Origin: Hyphococcus sp.
GTDB taxonomy: Bacteria > Pseudomonadota > Alphaproteobacteria > Caulobacterales > Parvularculaceae
Assembly (NCBI GenBank): GCA_028289605.1
Contig: JANQON010000006.1
Span: 62,001 to 126,000 of the forward strand
Length of the DNA stretch: 64,000 nucleotides
Direction: 5' to 3'
Positions 1 to 9,066 of this stretch are shown here, piece after piece. Each line of letters starts with the position of its first letter. The first letter of the stretch is position 1. A model generated the notes under the pieces. The model was given only the letters and a program-made list of their open reading frames with translations, was not told where the DNA came from and searched no databases. Position numbers and translations under genes: made by a program.

Positions 1-1
1 A

Positions 2-1618
2 AAGTCTCTTCGGCGGCCTTCTGCAGGCAATCGCCCGAAGGCTGGGTCCCTTTCGCGCGAAGCGTCAGGAGACCGGGGACCGTTTCCACGGCCGGGCGTC
101 TTGCTGTCGGGAATCACGCTTTGCGCCGATCGCGCGGACATCAACAGCAGCGTCTTTCTCGCGCGGTACAACGAGCGAAACAGCGCCGGCGACGCTCTCC
201 TGTTCGAATCTTTCGGCGAAGTCTCGATGCGACAGACAAGAATAGGCGGCTCCCTGAACTGTCGTCATGCGCAAATGGTTGCCGCAGCCGTTCCAAAAGA
301 GGGCGATGCGCCGGATTTGGGCGTCAATGAAATCGGCCAAAAACACTTTGTCGCGATGGCCTTGTCCGGGTCCGACATCGGCGGAACCGTCTTTCTGTCC
401 GGCGACACAAGCGCCCGCTGCTTCAGATCGGAGGGAGAAATCCGCCTGCGGGGCGCCAATATTAAGGGCAATATCATTTTTTATAACGGCCAATTCACCC
501 ATGTCCCGATTCATCTTTATTATTCCGACAAGCGGCTTATCAAGACTTTCTATGAAAATCGATCAATCCTGAATCTGAGAACGGCCGTTGTCGCCGGTAC
601 AATCTTTTTTGCTCCGGATAAAGAGCTTTTCGACAAGCAGGCGAGCGCCGGAATTCAGGGCGATAAGTCGGCTGTTGTTCGGGGCGGGATCGACTTTCAT
701 CTGGCGGAATGCGCCGCACTCCAGGATTCCGTGCAGAGTTGGCCTTTTTCCGATTACAAACCGCCGCTCTCCCAACCTTTTCGCCGACTGAACTCCGGCG
801 CGCGGAAGCATCCGGCGGCGTGGCTTCGTCTCGACGGGTTTAAATACCGACTGCTGAGCGGTCCGATTTCGGGCTGGTCGGAGCGAAAAAAATGGCTGAA
901 GATGTCGCGCTCAGCGTTCACAAGCAGCAGCGGCGGGAAAAACGCCAACTCTCTTCAGCCCTATGAACACCTGGCGTCAGTGTTGAAGTCCCAGGGTTTT
1001 GTGCACGACGCCTGTCTTGTTCTGTACAGGCGGGGCGAACTCGCCTGGAGCCCCGCGTCCAGGCACAGGAGAACTATCGTCCATCGCATCGGACATGTTG
1101 TCGAGTTACCGCTGCTCGCGTTTGTCAACGCCTTTCGATGGATCTCGTACTTCCCGCAATGGGGCGTCCTCGCGATCTTCGCGGTGATGACGGCGGTGAC
1201 TTTCATTTCGCATGAGTTCTATCGGTTGGGGCTAATGCGTCCGGCCGAAGAGGAAGTGATTATCGGAGAGGACTATGCGGAGTATGGCGAAGTGCCTCTG
1301 GAAATGCGGTTTAACGCGATAACCTACACCATTGATCTTGTCGTTCCGGGGCTTGATTTTCGGCAGGAGAGATATTGGATGCCGAAGGTCGGCATTTCAT
1401 CGGGCGACCAACCCGTAACGCCGGTCGAAACGCCGGAGCATATCGTGTTTAGAGAGAATCAAAGCTTGAAGGCGAGCGATCGCAACAGGATTGATTTTTA
1501 CAACCGACGGCGAATCCCATATTTTGTTGAGTTATTCGCACGGCTGTCCGGGTGGATACTATTTTCCGTCACCATCCTCGGCTATACCGGCGTTCTTCGG
1601 CCTGATCGCGACGTTTAG
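2..1618 (+). CDS. Membrane protein with beta-helix-like repeats, 5' end cut by window edge
   Basis: The reading frame is open to the left edge, so the start is probably outside the window; the first internal candidate is a TTG at 101. The N-terminal half shows a loose repeat of the type L-x-G-x-x-I-x-G (for example LSGSDIGGTVFL and RLRGANIKGNIIF), which suggests a pentapeptide-like or beta-solenoid fold. The C-terminal part has two hydrophobic segments, near 1095-1230 and 1525-1600, so it is probably anchored in the inner membrane. The first 100 bases in this frame are rich in Arg and Pro and look less protein-like than frame 3, so a frameshift near 90-100 is possible. I cannot assign a function. 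Confidence 0.6.
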   Translation, partial: KSLRRPSAGNRPKAGSLSREASGDRGPFPRPGVLLSGITLCADRADINSSVFLARYNERNSAGDALLFESFGEVSMRQTRIGGSLNCRHAQMVAAAVPKEGDAPDLGVNEIGQKHFVAMALSGSDIGGTVFLSGDTSARCFRSEGEIRLRGANIKGNIIFYNGQFTHVPIHLYYSDKRLIKTFYENRSILNLRTAVVAGTIFFAPDKELFDKQASAGIQGDKSAVVRGGIDFHLAECAALQDSVQSWPFSDYKPPLSQPFRRLNSGARKHPAAWLRLDGFKYRLLSGPISGWSERKKWLKMSRSAFTSSSGGKNANSLQPYEHLASVLKSQGFVHDACLVLYRRGELAWSPASRHRRTIVHRIGHVVELPLLAFVNAFRWISYFPQWGVLAIFAVMTAVTFISHEFYRLGLMRPAEEEVIIGEDYAEYGEVPLEMRFNAITYTIDLVVPGLDFRQERYWMPKVGISSGDQPVTPVETPEHIVFRENQSLKASDRNRIDFYNRRRIPYFVELFARLSGWILFSVTILGYTGVLRPDRDV

Positions 1619-1871
1619 GCGGCTACAGGCGTCTCTTCGTATTGCAAATGCGACAGGTGGATAGCCTCCCCTCGCCGCCGGCGCGCGGGGCCGTTTTCGC
1701 GGCGGACCGCCCGCCCCCGATTTCGGTCATGGGCCGAGCGCCCACAGATTAAGCGCCCAAAGATTAAGCGCCTCTAAGCCAAGCGCAATTTGCAGTTGCT
1801 ATCGGCTTTGTGATCATCAAGACTGGGACGGGAGAGTCGCCTCCGGGCCGGCCGTGACAAAGGGCAATCGA

Positions 1872-2306
1872 ATGAAAAGCTTACGTGTCGTCGCGATCGC
1901 CTTTTTTCTGTGCGCCGGCGGGCGCGCGGCCGCCGCGGACGCAGCGCCCACACTCACCGTTTCCATTTCCGGAGCCGAGTCTCAAGACGGCGTGATCATC
2001 GTCGCCATTTTCGACGACGAAGACAATTTTCTGAAACAGCCCATAAGGTTCAGAACGGCCGCGATCGAAACCGACGGATCCGCCGAGGCCGTCTTCACGT
2101 CCGTGCCCGTGGGCCGCTATGCGGTAAGCGCCATTCATGACGCGGACGAGAACGGCGAGCTCACCCTCGGCCTCCTCGGCATACCGCGCGAAGACTACGG
2201 GTTTTCCAACGACGCACGCGGCCGATTCGGTCCGCCTGGATTTGACAGCGCCGCATTCGCGCACGAACAGCCCACGACCATCGAAATCAGTCTAGGCGGG
2301 GTATAA
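1872..2306 (+). CDS. Secreted DUF2141 family protein
   Basis: A 144-residue protein with a clear signal peptide (hydrophobic stretch VVAIAFFLCAGG, then an Ala-rich cleavage region). The mature part has the DUF2141 pattern: an early strand with DGVIIVAIFDDEDNFL, then PVGRYAVSAIHDADENGEL, then a Gly-rich region with P-x-E-x-x-G-F-S-N-D. I chose the ATG at 1872 because an in-frame GTG at 1854 would put polar residues before the signal peptide. The family is periplasmic or exported and has no firm function. It lies 89 bases upstream of crtE on the same strand, so read-through into crtE is possible but not shown. Confidence 0.8.
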   Translation: MKSLRVVAIAFFLCAGGRAAAADAAPTLTVSISGAESQDGVIIVAIFDDEDNFLKQPIRFRTAAIETDGSAEAVFTSVPVGRYAVSAIHDADENGELTLGLLGIPREDYGFSNDARGRFGPPGFDSAAFAHEQPTTIEISLGGV

Positions 2307-2395
2307 CATCCTAAAATTCCCCGTTTTTCCGTGCATGAACCGATTGTCGCAGATACGCGTACCCTTAAGGCGTAAGTTATCGGAGAGTGCGTGAT

Positions 2396-3334
2396 ATGAC
2401 GCGTTTCGAAGTCGACGCCGCGTCTTTTCGAGCCGCCATTGATTCGCGCCTCGAAGAGATTCTCCGCGACTGCCGATCCAATTGCGACATCTTCAATGAT
2501 GCAATGCAATATAGCACACTGGGCGGCGGCAAGCGTCTGCGGCCCTTGATGACGCTGATGACGGCGGAAGCTTTCGGCGCGCCGGTGGAAAACGCACTCG
2601 GGCCGGCATGCGCCATTGAACTGGTGCATGTGGCCTCGCTGATCGTCGACGACCTGCCTTCCATGGACGACGCTGAGACCCGTCGCGGCCGTCCCGCCAA
2701 CCACCTGGTGCATGGCGAATCCACCGCGATCCTCGCCGCCATCGCGCTGATGAACGAAGCCTTCAGCGTCGTTTCACGGTCGGAGTTGATTTCGGCGTCG
2801 CAGCGGCTGGCGATTGTCGAGCTGATCTCCAAGGCTGTGGGCCCGGCCGGTCTTTCCGGCGGACAGAACATGGATCTCGCCTCGGGGTGCGCCGTGGCGG
2901 ACGGGTATGACGCGGAAGCGGCCAATATGGCGAAAACCGGCGCGTTGTTCGTCGCGGCGCTGGAGGCCGGCGCCATTTGCGCCAATGTCCGCGACGCGCG
3001 GCTTAGCGCTCTAAGAGAGTTCGGCCAGCGGTTTGGCCTGACCTTTCAGATATTCGACGATCTCATCGATGTTTACAGCGACGTCGGGGCGGCCGGAAAA
3101 GACGTGGGCCAGGATGCGGCGCGACAGACCATTGTCGCCCAGATCGGCCCGGAAAACGCCGTCGCCCGCGCTCAGGCGCACATTCAAAGCATGTTGCGGG
3201 CGATTGCGCCCTTCGGGCAACAGGCCCGACACTTTCGCGGCCTCCTCAGTTGGCTTATGGATGTTCATCTGAAGAAAATGGCGCCGAGCGCGCCATTGAT
3301 GGAACTGCGCGCGCGGCTCGAAATCGTATCATAG
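2396..3334 (+). CDS. crtE: Geranylgeranyl diphosphate synthase CrtE
   Basis: Makes geranylgeranyl diphosphate from farnesyl diphosphate and isopentenyl diphosphate, the first committed step towards C40 carotenoids. The 312-residue protein has the trans-prenyltransferase fold: GGGKRLRP near residues 43-50, the first Asp-rich motif DDLPSMD at 85-91, and the second, FDDLID, in the C-terminal half. The ATG at 2396 is preceded by GGAG about ten bases upstream, which favours it over an in-frame GTG at 2387. Its position directly before crtZ marks it as CrtE; the FPP-synthase-like paralogue lies at 54967-55854. The role is inferred from family and neighbourhood. Confidence 0.9.
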   Translation: MTRFEVDAASFRAAIDSRLEEILRDCRSNCDIFNDAMQYSTLGGGKRLRPLMTLMTAEAFGAPVENALGPACAIELVHVASLIVDDLPSMDDAETRRGRPANHLVHGESTAILAAIALMNEAFSVVSRSELISASQRLAIVELISKAVGPAGLSGGQNMDLASGCAVADGYDAEAANMAKTGALFVAALEAGAICANVRDARLSALREFGQRFGLTFQIFDDLIDVYSDVGAAGKDVGQDAARQTIVAQIGPENAVARAQAHIQSMLRAIAPFGQQARHFRGLLSWLMDVHLKKMAPSAPLMELRARLEIVS

Positions 3335-3360
3335 CAGCGCGCTATCGGAGCAAGACGCCA

Positions 3361-3828
3361 TTGTCGCCAGCGTTCGGCATTTTAATCACCCTCGCCGCCT
3401 TCATCACGATGGAAGGCGTTGCGTGGACCGTGCACAAATACGTCATGCATGGCTGGCTGTGGTCGCTCCATGAGGACCATCACATTCCCGAAAAACGCGG
3501 CCTGGAGCGTAATGATTGGTTTGCTGTGTTTTTCGCGGCGCCGGCGATTTTGCTGTTCGTCGCCGGGCTTCAGTTTCCGCCGGCGCATTGGGCGGCGATC
3601 GGGGTCACCCTCTATGGCGCGGTCTATTTCGGCTTTCACGACATCATCGTACATCGCCGCTTGAGAGTTCCTTTCAAGATCCGACAACCCTATCTGCGCC
3701 ATATCATCAAGGCCCACCGCTTTCATCACGCCGTGCGCGAAAAAAACGGCGCGGTGTCATTCGGATTCTTGATTGCGCCGTCGATCAGCCATCTTAAACA
3801 GAAATTGCGGCGCAGTTCCGCAGGCTGA
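3361..3828 (+). CDS. crtZ: Beta-carotene hydroxylase CrtZ
   Basis: Adds hydroxyl groups at C3 and C3' of beta-ionone rings, giving zeaxanthin, or astaxanthin together with CrtW. It is a membrane di-iron enzyme of the fatty acid hydroxylase superfamily. The histidine boxes are visible in order: HKYVMH, HEDHH, HDIIVH and HRFHH. Length (155 residues) matches CrtZ when translation starts at the TTG at 3361, which has CGGAG ten bases upstream; an in-frame ATG at 3250 would overlap crtE by 85 bases and add a non-conserved tail. The gap from crtE is 26 bases, so the two are probably one transcript. It converges on crtB. Confidence 0.9.
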   Translation: MSPAFGILITLAAFITMEGVAWTVHKYVMHGWLWSLHEDHHIPEKRGLERNDWFAVFFAAPAILLFVAGLQFPPAHWAAIGVTLYGAVYFGFHDIIVHRRLRVPFKIRQPYLRHIIKAHRFHHAVREKNGAVSFGFLIAPSISHLKQKLRRSSAG

Positions 3829-3875
3829 CGGTTAGTAACGCCGGCTGATCGCGGCGGGCCGAACTCTCAACCTGC

Positions 3876-4832
3876 TCATGCTTCTGAGAGATTCGCTTTC
3901 GTCCACATATCAAGACGCGGATTTGCGTTGTCGTCAGGCTTTGAAACCTGCCGCCAGGCGGCGCGAATGAAGCCGTACGCCACCGCAGCGACTTTCCGCG
4001 CGCCGCTTGTGGATGTGCGCGTATCCCAGGCGGCGGGGCCTCGGGCGATCACTTTTGTTCCGATAGCGCGGTATACGTATTGCGCTGCCGATATCGCCCA
4101 GGCGGAACGAAAACCAAGACGGGCGATCCCGACCGATGCGGAATCGTAATAGCGGTCCGCTTCGCGGATTAATCGCTCGGCGATCCGGTAGACGGCCTCT
4201 CGATTCGCAGGGTCCGCGACTGCGTTGACGGGAACGTCTTCAGCGGCGAGCCATTTGGCGGGTAAATAGACGCGGTCGTTCTCCGCGTCCTCGACAATAT
4301 CGCGGGCGATGTTGGTGAGCTGAAAGGCGAGCCCCAGATCACAGGCGCGCTGCAGCGTTTGCTCATCGCGCACGCCCATAATATGCGCCATCATGACCCC
4401 GACGACGCCGGCCACGTGATAGCAGTATTCGAGCGTATCGCTGAGGGTCTCGTATCGGCGCTCCGCGACATCCATGGCGAACCCATCCAGGAGATCGAGC
4501 GCGTAGCGCAGGGGCAAGTCGTGCTTCTGGACAACCGATTGGAAAGCAGCGAACACCGGATCCGTCATCGCCGCGCCCGCATGGGCCGCTCGGGTTTGCC
4601 GACGCAGCTCGTCCAGACGATCCTGAAGCGCCTGCGGATCGACATCGCCGGGCGCGCCTTGTCGATGGCCCAGCACTTGACCGTCGATCACATCGTCGCA
4701 ATGGCGGCACCACGCATAGAGCATCTCCACATCTTTGCGCGTGGACTTGTCAAACAGGGCGGCCGCAGCGGAAAAACTCCGCGACCCCCGCTGAATCATT
4801 TCACGGCTATGCTGCGCGACCGATTCCATCAC
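3876..4832 (-). CDS. crtB: Phytoene synthase CrtB
   Basis: Condenses two geranylgeranyl diphosphates head to head into 15-cis-phytoene. The 318-residue protein carries the squalene/phytoene synthase signatures: RSFSAAAALF near the N-terminus, the first Asp-rich motif YAWCRHCDDVIDG, and the second, NIARDIVEDAENDRVYLP. Its start overlaps the end of crtI by 26 bases, so it is translated from the crtW-crtY-crtI-crtB transcript. It is distinct from the two related C30 enzymes HpnC and HpnD at the right end of the window. Confidence 0.93.
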   Translation of the reverse strand: MMESVAQHSREMIQRGSRSFSAAAALFDKSTRKDVEMLYAWCRHCDDVIDGQVLGHRQGAPGDVDPQALQDRLDELRRQTRAAHAGAAMTDPVFAAFQSVVQKHDLPLRYALDLLDGFAMDVAERRYETLSDTLEYCYHVAGVVGVMMAHIMGVRDEQTLQRACDLGLAFQLTNIARDIVEDAENDRVYLPAKWLAAEDVPVNAVADPANREAVYRIAERLIREADRYYDSASVGIARLGFRSAWAISAAQYVYRAIGTKVIARGPAAWDTRTSTSGARKVAAVAYGFIRAAWRQVSKPDDNANPRLDMWTKANLSEA

Positions 4833-6354
4833 GTTGCTCTTTACTCAAATCGGTCGCGTTTGGGTAAGCCTTTTTGAAATCCTCGAGCATCAGGCCGGCA
4901 GTCGCCTTGGCCGAGCCGACGACGCCCGGTATGCCGGCGCCCGGATGAGTGCCGGCGCCCGCAAAGTAAAGACCGCCGATCTTGTCGTCGCGATTATGCG
5001 TTCGGAAATACGCGCTCTGGGTCAAAATCGGTTCGAAAGAAAATGCCGATCCGAGATGCGCGTTGAGCTCCGAGCGGAAGTCGAATGGCGTAAAGATGCG
5101 CGATGTAACCAGGTCGGCGCGCAAGTTCGGAATATAGCGCTCTTCGAGATATTGCAGTATCCGGTCGCGATATTTCGGCCCTTCCACATCCCAGTCGATA
5201 TTCGCCGTACCCAGATGCGGCACCGGCGCCAACACATAGAAAGCCGAGCACCCCTCCGGCGCGAGAGACGGGTCGGTGGCCGTGGGCATGTGAAGATAGA
5301 GCGAGAAATCGTCCGCCAATTCCGAACTGCCGTAAATGTCCTTGAGCAGTTCCCGATAGCGCGGTCCGAACATGATGCTGTGATGCTTCAGATGCTTGCG
5401 CTCGCCTTTGAGGCCGAAATAAACGACGAACAGGGACGGACTGAAACGCTTGCCTTTGGACCGCGCCGCCGCGGCGCGGCCATGTTTGTCCCCATTCAGA
5501 AGCGCATCGTACGTATGCACGACATCGGCGTTGGAGGCGACGCAGTCAAATGCTTCCACGCCGCCGCCATCGGTCGCGACGCCCGTAACCCGCCCTTCCC
5601 CGGTTTCGATCCGGCCGACAGGCGCGTTCAGGCGAATCTCGCCGCCCAGGTCCGTGAACAGTTTCACAAGGCCGGCGACGAGGGCGCCCGTCCCGCCTTT
5701 CGGGAACCAAACGCCCCATTTACGTTCCAACGCATGGATCAGCGTGTACACCGATGATGTTGCAAACGGGTTGCCGCCCACTAACAGCGTGTGAAAGCTG
5801 AACGCCTGGCGCAGATGCTCATCTTTCACAAACTCAGAAACCATGGAATAGACGCTGCGATAGCTTTGAAGCCGGGCAAGCTGGGGCGCCGCCCGCACCA
5901 TGCTCCAGAAGCTTAAAAACGGCACGGTCCCCAGTTTGACATATCCTTCCTGGAAAACCTCCTCGGCGTATTTCAGAAAGCGCTCGTGACCCTCAATGTC
6001 GGTTGGATTGAGTTTCTCAATTTCCCGGCGCGTGAGCTCTTCGTCATTGGTGTAATCGAAAGTCGCGCCGTCTTCCCACAGCAGCCGATAAAACGGTTCG
6101 ACCGGCCGAAGGTCGACATAGTCGGACAGCTTGTTGCCGGAAAGGTTGAACAGCTCTTCCAAACTAGAAGGGTCGGTAATCACCGTCGGGCCGGCGTCGA
6201 ACGTGAAACCATCCTGTTCGTACACGTAAGCGCGACCGCCAGGCTTGTCCCGCTTTTCGAAGACGGTTGTTTTAAAGCCGGCGGACTGAAGTCGGATGGC
6301 CAGCGCCAATCCGCCGAAACCGCTTCCAATGACGGCTGCTTTAGGAGCTGGCAT
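4807..6354 (-). CDS. crtI: Phytoene desaturase CrtI
   Basis: FAD-dependent desaturase that converts phytoene to lycopene. The 515-residue protein begins with the dinucleotide-binding motif AVIGSGFGGLALAIRL and has GGRAYVYEQDGFTFDAGPTV. The C-terminal carotenoid dehydrogenase signature GLYFAGAGTHPGAGIPGVVG is also present. I chose the ATG at 6354 because GAAAGGA lies just upstream; longer in-frame starts only add a short non-conserved tail. The gene overlaps crtY by 14 bases upstream and crtB by 26 bases downstream, a tightly coupled operon. Confidence 0.94.
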   Translation of the reverse strand: MPAPKAAVIGSGFGGLALAIRLQSAGFKTTVFEKRDKPGGRAYVYEQDGFTFDAGPTVITDPSSLEELFNLSGNKLSDYVDLRPVEPFYRLLWEDGATFDYTNDEELTRREIEKLNPTDIEGHERFLKYAEEVFQEGYVKLGTVPFLSFWSMVRAAPQLARLQSYRSVYSMVSEFVKDEHLRQAFSFHTLLVGGNPFATSSVYTLIHALERKWGVWFPKGGTGALVAGLVKLFTDLGGEIRLNAPVGRIETGEGRVTGVATDGGGVEAFDCVASNADVVHTYDALLNGDKHGRAAAARSKGKRFSPSLFVVYFGLKGERKHLKHHSIMFGPRYRELLKDIYGSSELADDFSLYLHMPTATDPSLAPEGCSAFYVLAPVPHLGTANIDWDVEGPKYRDRILQYLEERYIPNLRADLVTSRIFTPFDFRSELNAHLGSAFSFEPILTQSAYFRTHNRDDKIGGLYFAGAGTHPGAGIPGVVGSAKATAGLMLEDFKKAYPNATDLSKEQRDGIGRAA

Positions 6355-7552
6355 GGATATTCCTTTCATTAACGTCAAAATCACTGTTCGGCGACAATAC
6401 CCGCAGGGCGCGTGAAATAGGTACAGGCGGAATGCCGACCAACAACCGCGCCTTGTCGCCGCCGGTCAGGGCGTTGGCGTAGAAGCGGTCGATAAGCGGC
6501 GGCGGCAGCGTGTAAAACCGCTGGAGCACGCGATAGCGCAGTTCCGTTCGCGCCGCTTTGAAAAGCATTCTGTTCAGCAGCCGAAAAAAGTCGTGGTCTC
6601 GCGCAACCTGCAGCGCGTGTTTCTTAATCAATGCGGCAACGACCCCGCTCTCAAGTCGCGGCGCCGACGCAATTAGATCCACTGTGCGGACCGCGTCGGG
6701 GAACGAGTATCCCGTAGTCGGATGAAAGAGAGCGGCGCGCAAGCCGACTTGCGGCGGCTGGCGTTCGGCGCCTGCCCAGAAGTCATCCGCGTCAAATGCG
6801 AGCGAGATCGGCAAGACGCCCCGCTCTTCTCGCTCGACACGCTTGATCCGCCAACCTCGCGCTTCAGCGTAGGCGTTCACCCCTGCGCGATAGTCATTCG
6901 CGTCGAAGTCTTTTCCATCTGTATACCGTGTATCTTCAATCAGGATACGGCGCTCGTCAAAAGGAAGAAGGTAGACGAATCTGTAGCCGTCGCGCTGCGA
7001 GACTGTGGCGTCCATAATGGTGGGCGCGGTTTCGCCATGCGGCTCTTCCGTGACAACTTCCAGACCAATAAATTTCTGATAACCGAGCGTCAGATGCGGC
7101 GAGCCCTCAAAGCCGCGTCCGTCGATCACGGCCGGCGCACGAAACGCGCGACCGTCCCGCAAGGAAACGGAGCGGACGCCGACATCGGCGGCTTGCGCCC
7201 CTGTCAGGGCCTTGACATTCGGCAGCGCCTCAACCGCTTTGCGCAGGTTTTCCGAGGGGATCGAATGATAAAATGTCGGAAAGGTTCGCTCATAACGCGG
7301 AAAGCGCACTTTGTTTTCCGGCCAGCTCGTTCCGATCAGCGGCGACACCCATTCCAACTGTTCGGCGGAAAGGTCCGATTCGTAAAACGACCAGGTTTTG
7401 TTGTCGACCAGCTTGTCCCCTGCTTCAATGAGCAGCATCCGCAATTGCGGTCGCCTTTGCAAAAGACGCAACGCTGCAAGGCAGTTCGCTAGACCGCCAC
7501 CGACAAGGATGAGGTCGAACCCGGCGTCGTCGTTTCTCGACGGATCATTCAT
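6341..7552 (-). CDS. crtY: Lycopene beta-cyclase CrtY
   Basis: Cyclises both ends of lycopene to beta-carotene. The 403-residue flavoprotein has the CrtY N-terminus DLILVGGGLANCLAALRL, then NKTWSFYE, and later LFHPTTGYSFPDAVR, all typical of the bacterial CrtY branch. The start at 7552 forms an ATGA overlap with the crtW stop, which favours it over an upstream in-frame start at 7612. Second gene of the crtWYIB operon. Confidence 0.93.
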   Translation of the reverse strand: MNDPSRNDDAGFDLILVGGGLANCLAALRLLQRRPQLRMLLIEAGDKLVDNKTWSFYESDLSAEQLEWVSPLIGTSWPENKVRFPRYERTFPTFYHSIPSENLRKAVEALPNVKALTGAQAADVGVRSVSLRDGRAFRAPAVIDGRGFEGSPHLTLGYQKFIGLEVVTEEPHGETAPTIMDATVSQRDGYRFVYLLPFDERRILIEDTRYTDGKDFDANDYRAGVNAYAEARGWRIKRVEREERGVLPISLAFDADDFWAGAERQPPQVGLRAALFHPTTGYSFPDAVRTVDLIASAPRLESGVVAALIKKHALQVARDHDFFRLLNRMLFKAARTELRYRVLQRFYTLPPPLIDRFYANALTGGDKARLLVGIPPVPISRALRVLSPNSDFDVNERNIHASS

Positions 7553-8289
7553 CTCAATCGCTCCATCGACAAGCCGAGCGCCGCTCGCCGGGCTTTGGGC
7601 AACCGCCACCACGGAACAGACGGGCGGTCATGATGTTCTTCGTGGTAGCCGAAATGATAGCACGTCAAGAAGGAAAGCCAGACCGGATAATCGTTGCTCC
7701 TGGCGCGATGGGGATGGTCATGCCCGCCTTCGGGCGTGCGATGAGGCAAATAGGTCCCGAAATAAAAGAGCTGGAGGGCCGAAATCCACGCCGGCGCGGC
7801 GTAGAATATCAGGATATTTTGAAACGATCCGGCATAGACCCACATCACCAGGATGAGGATATTCATAACGGCGAAGTTTTTCCACGAGTAATACTGCGTC
7901 AGAAATGACCAAAACCAGGGTCCCAGACGCTCATCGCCGGCGGGACCGTAGTCGGGGTCTCCCGCGCTCGCCGGATGACGGTGATGGGCGTGATGCAGGC
8001 GCCGCGTTCGATCGAAGAAGAATCCCGCATAGATCAAAAGCGCGGCGGCCCCGAACGCGTCATTAAGCCGTCTGTGATGCGGCGCCACTGTTCCATGCAT
8101 AGCGTCATGGGCGGTGATGAACAGCCCGACCGACAGATTCGCCTGAATGAGGATATGAACAAGCGTACGCGCCAGGCCCGGGTCGGACAATTGCAGCGTC
8201 CAAAGCAAATGTCCCGACCAAACCGTCATGATCAGTGCGGCGACAACAATACCTTTATACTTATATGGCGTATCGCCGCCCGCCATCAC
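7549..8289 (-). CDS. crtW: Beta-carotene ketolase CrtW
   Basis: Introduces keto groups at C4 and C4' of beta-ionone rings, giving canthaxanthin or, with CrtZ, astaxanthin. The 246-residue membrane protein has the fatty-acid-desaturase-like histidine boxes HDAMH, HHAHHRH and HEEHH and several hydrophobic segments. Two consecutive ATG codons open the gene, with GAGG about six bases upstream. It is first in the crtWYIB operon. The 187 bases between it and the divergent DUF3833 gene should hold the operon promoter; I see no clear operator there. Confidence 0.93.
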   Translation of the reverse strand: MMAGGDTPYKYKGIVVAALIMTVWSGHLLWTLQLSDPGLARTLVHILIQANLSVGLFITAHDAMHGTVAPHHRRLNDAFGAAALLIYAGFFFDRTRRLHHAHHRHPASAGDPDYGPAGDERLGPWFWSFLTQYYSWKNFAVMNILILVMWVYAGSFQNILIFYAAPAWISALQLFYFGTYLPHRTPEGGHDHPHRARSNDYPVWLSFLTCYHFGYHEEHHDRPSVPWWRLPKARRAALGLSMERLR

Positions 8290-8476
8290 TTGCCTCGCTT
8301 TTTCAGCTCAAGCTACGCGACGGCGCCGTTATTGGATCAGGTGCGGCGTTTCCGGACTGGCGGCCGCCGGCGGCCCCTGCGGCGTTCTGTCGATCACATC
8401 CGCCGCCAATGGGCTCGCCGGATCAATCTGAGTCCGATCAGCAGCCGTATCGAACTATGCAGTTACAGGTTTGAGC

Positions 8477-9034
8477 ATGTCGATCACCGTCAGAACATCC
8501 GAAAGGAAACGTCCTGTCCAGGACGCCGGGACGACCCGGTTTGAAGATTCTAGCCGCGACGAAGCGCCGAATCGCGTCAACGCTGACGCCCTCACAGCGC
8601 CGCTTTCGGCGACGATGGACTATGTCGTGCGGTGTTTCGGCGGCCCTAAGACCTGGGACGGAAGGGCAAAAGGGCTGTTTGGCCTCATTAACCGCGGCTT
8701 CACGATCGATTCGGTCGGCGAGTGGGAAGAAAACGTCTTTGTCTTTCGCGAGAAACTGACTTTCTCGGACGGGGTGGTGGAGCGCCGGCTATGGCGCTTG
8801 TGGGATGCGCCCGGCGGCGTCGCATTTGAGGCGGACGGCGCTGTTCAGATCGGCCACGGAAAGATGGAACGAGGCGCTTTCAGGCTCGATTATCGGCTGG
8901 CGCTTGGACAGCTCACCGTCACCTATGCGGACCGGTTCTTTGCAGCGAAGAACGGCGAAACCGTCAACGCCGGAACAGCCGCATTTCTCGGGTTCAGGTT
9001 TTTGTCCGTCAACGCCGTCGCCAAAGCCAAATAA
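8477..9034 (+). CDS. DUF3833 family protein
   Basis: A 185-residue protein. From about residue 60 it follows the DUF3833 pattern: an opening GRAKGLFGLINRGFTID, then GEWEENVFVFREKLTFSDG and RRLWRLWD. It continues through a Gly-rich middle and a C-terminal FLGFRFLSV stretch, which suggests a lipocalin-like beta barrel. The N-terminal 45 residues are polar and not conserved. There is no signal peptide or lipobox, unlike many family members. It is divergent from crtW and only 32 bases from the end of the LuxR-type gene on the other strand. Function unknown. Confidence 0.7.
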   Translation: MSITVRTSERKRPVQDAGTTRFEDSSRDEAPNRVNADALTAPLSATMDYVVRCFGGPKTWDGRAKGLFGLINRGFTIDSVGEWEENVFVFREKLTFSDGVVERRLWRLWDAPGGVAFEADGAVQIGHGKMERGAFRLDYRLALGQLTVTYADRFFAAKNGETVNAGTAAFLGFRFLSVNAVAKAK

Positions 9035-9066
9035 AAACGCCCGCCGCCAACCTGCGGCGAAAGGGT

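Noticed and set aside
3250-3360. A longer CrtZ start at 3250
   Set aside because: It would overlap crtE by 85 bases and add a tail unlike CrtZ; the TTG at 3361 has a good ribosome site and the right length.
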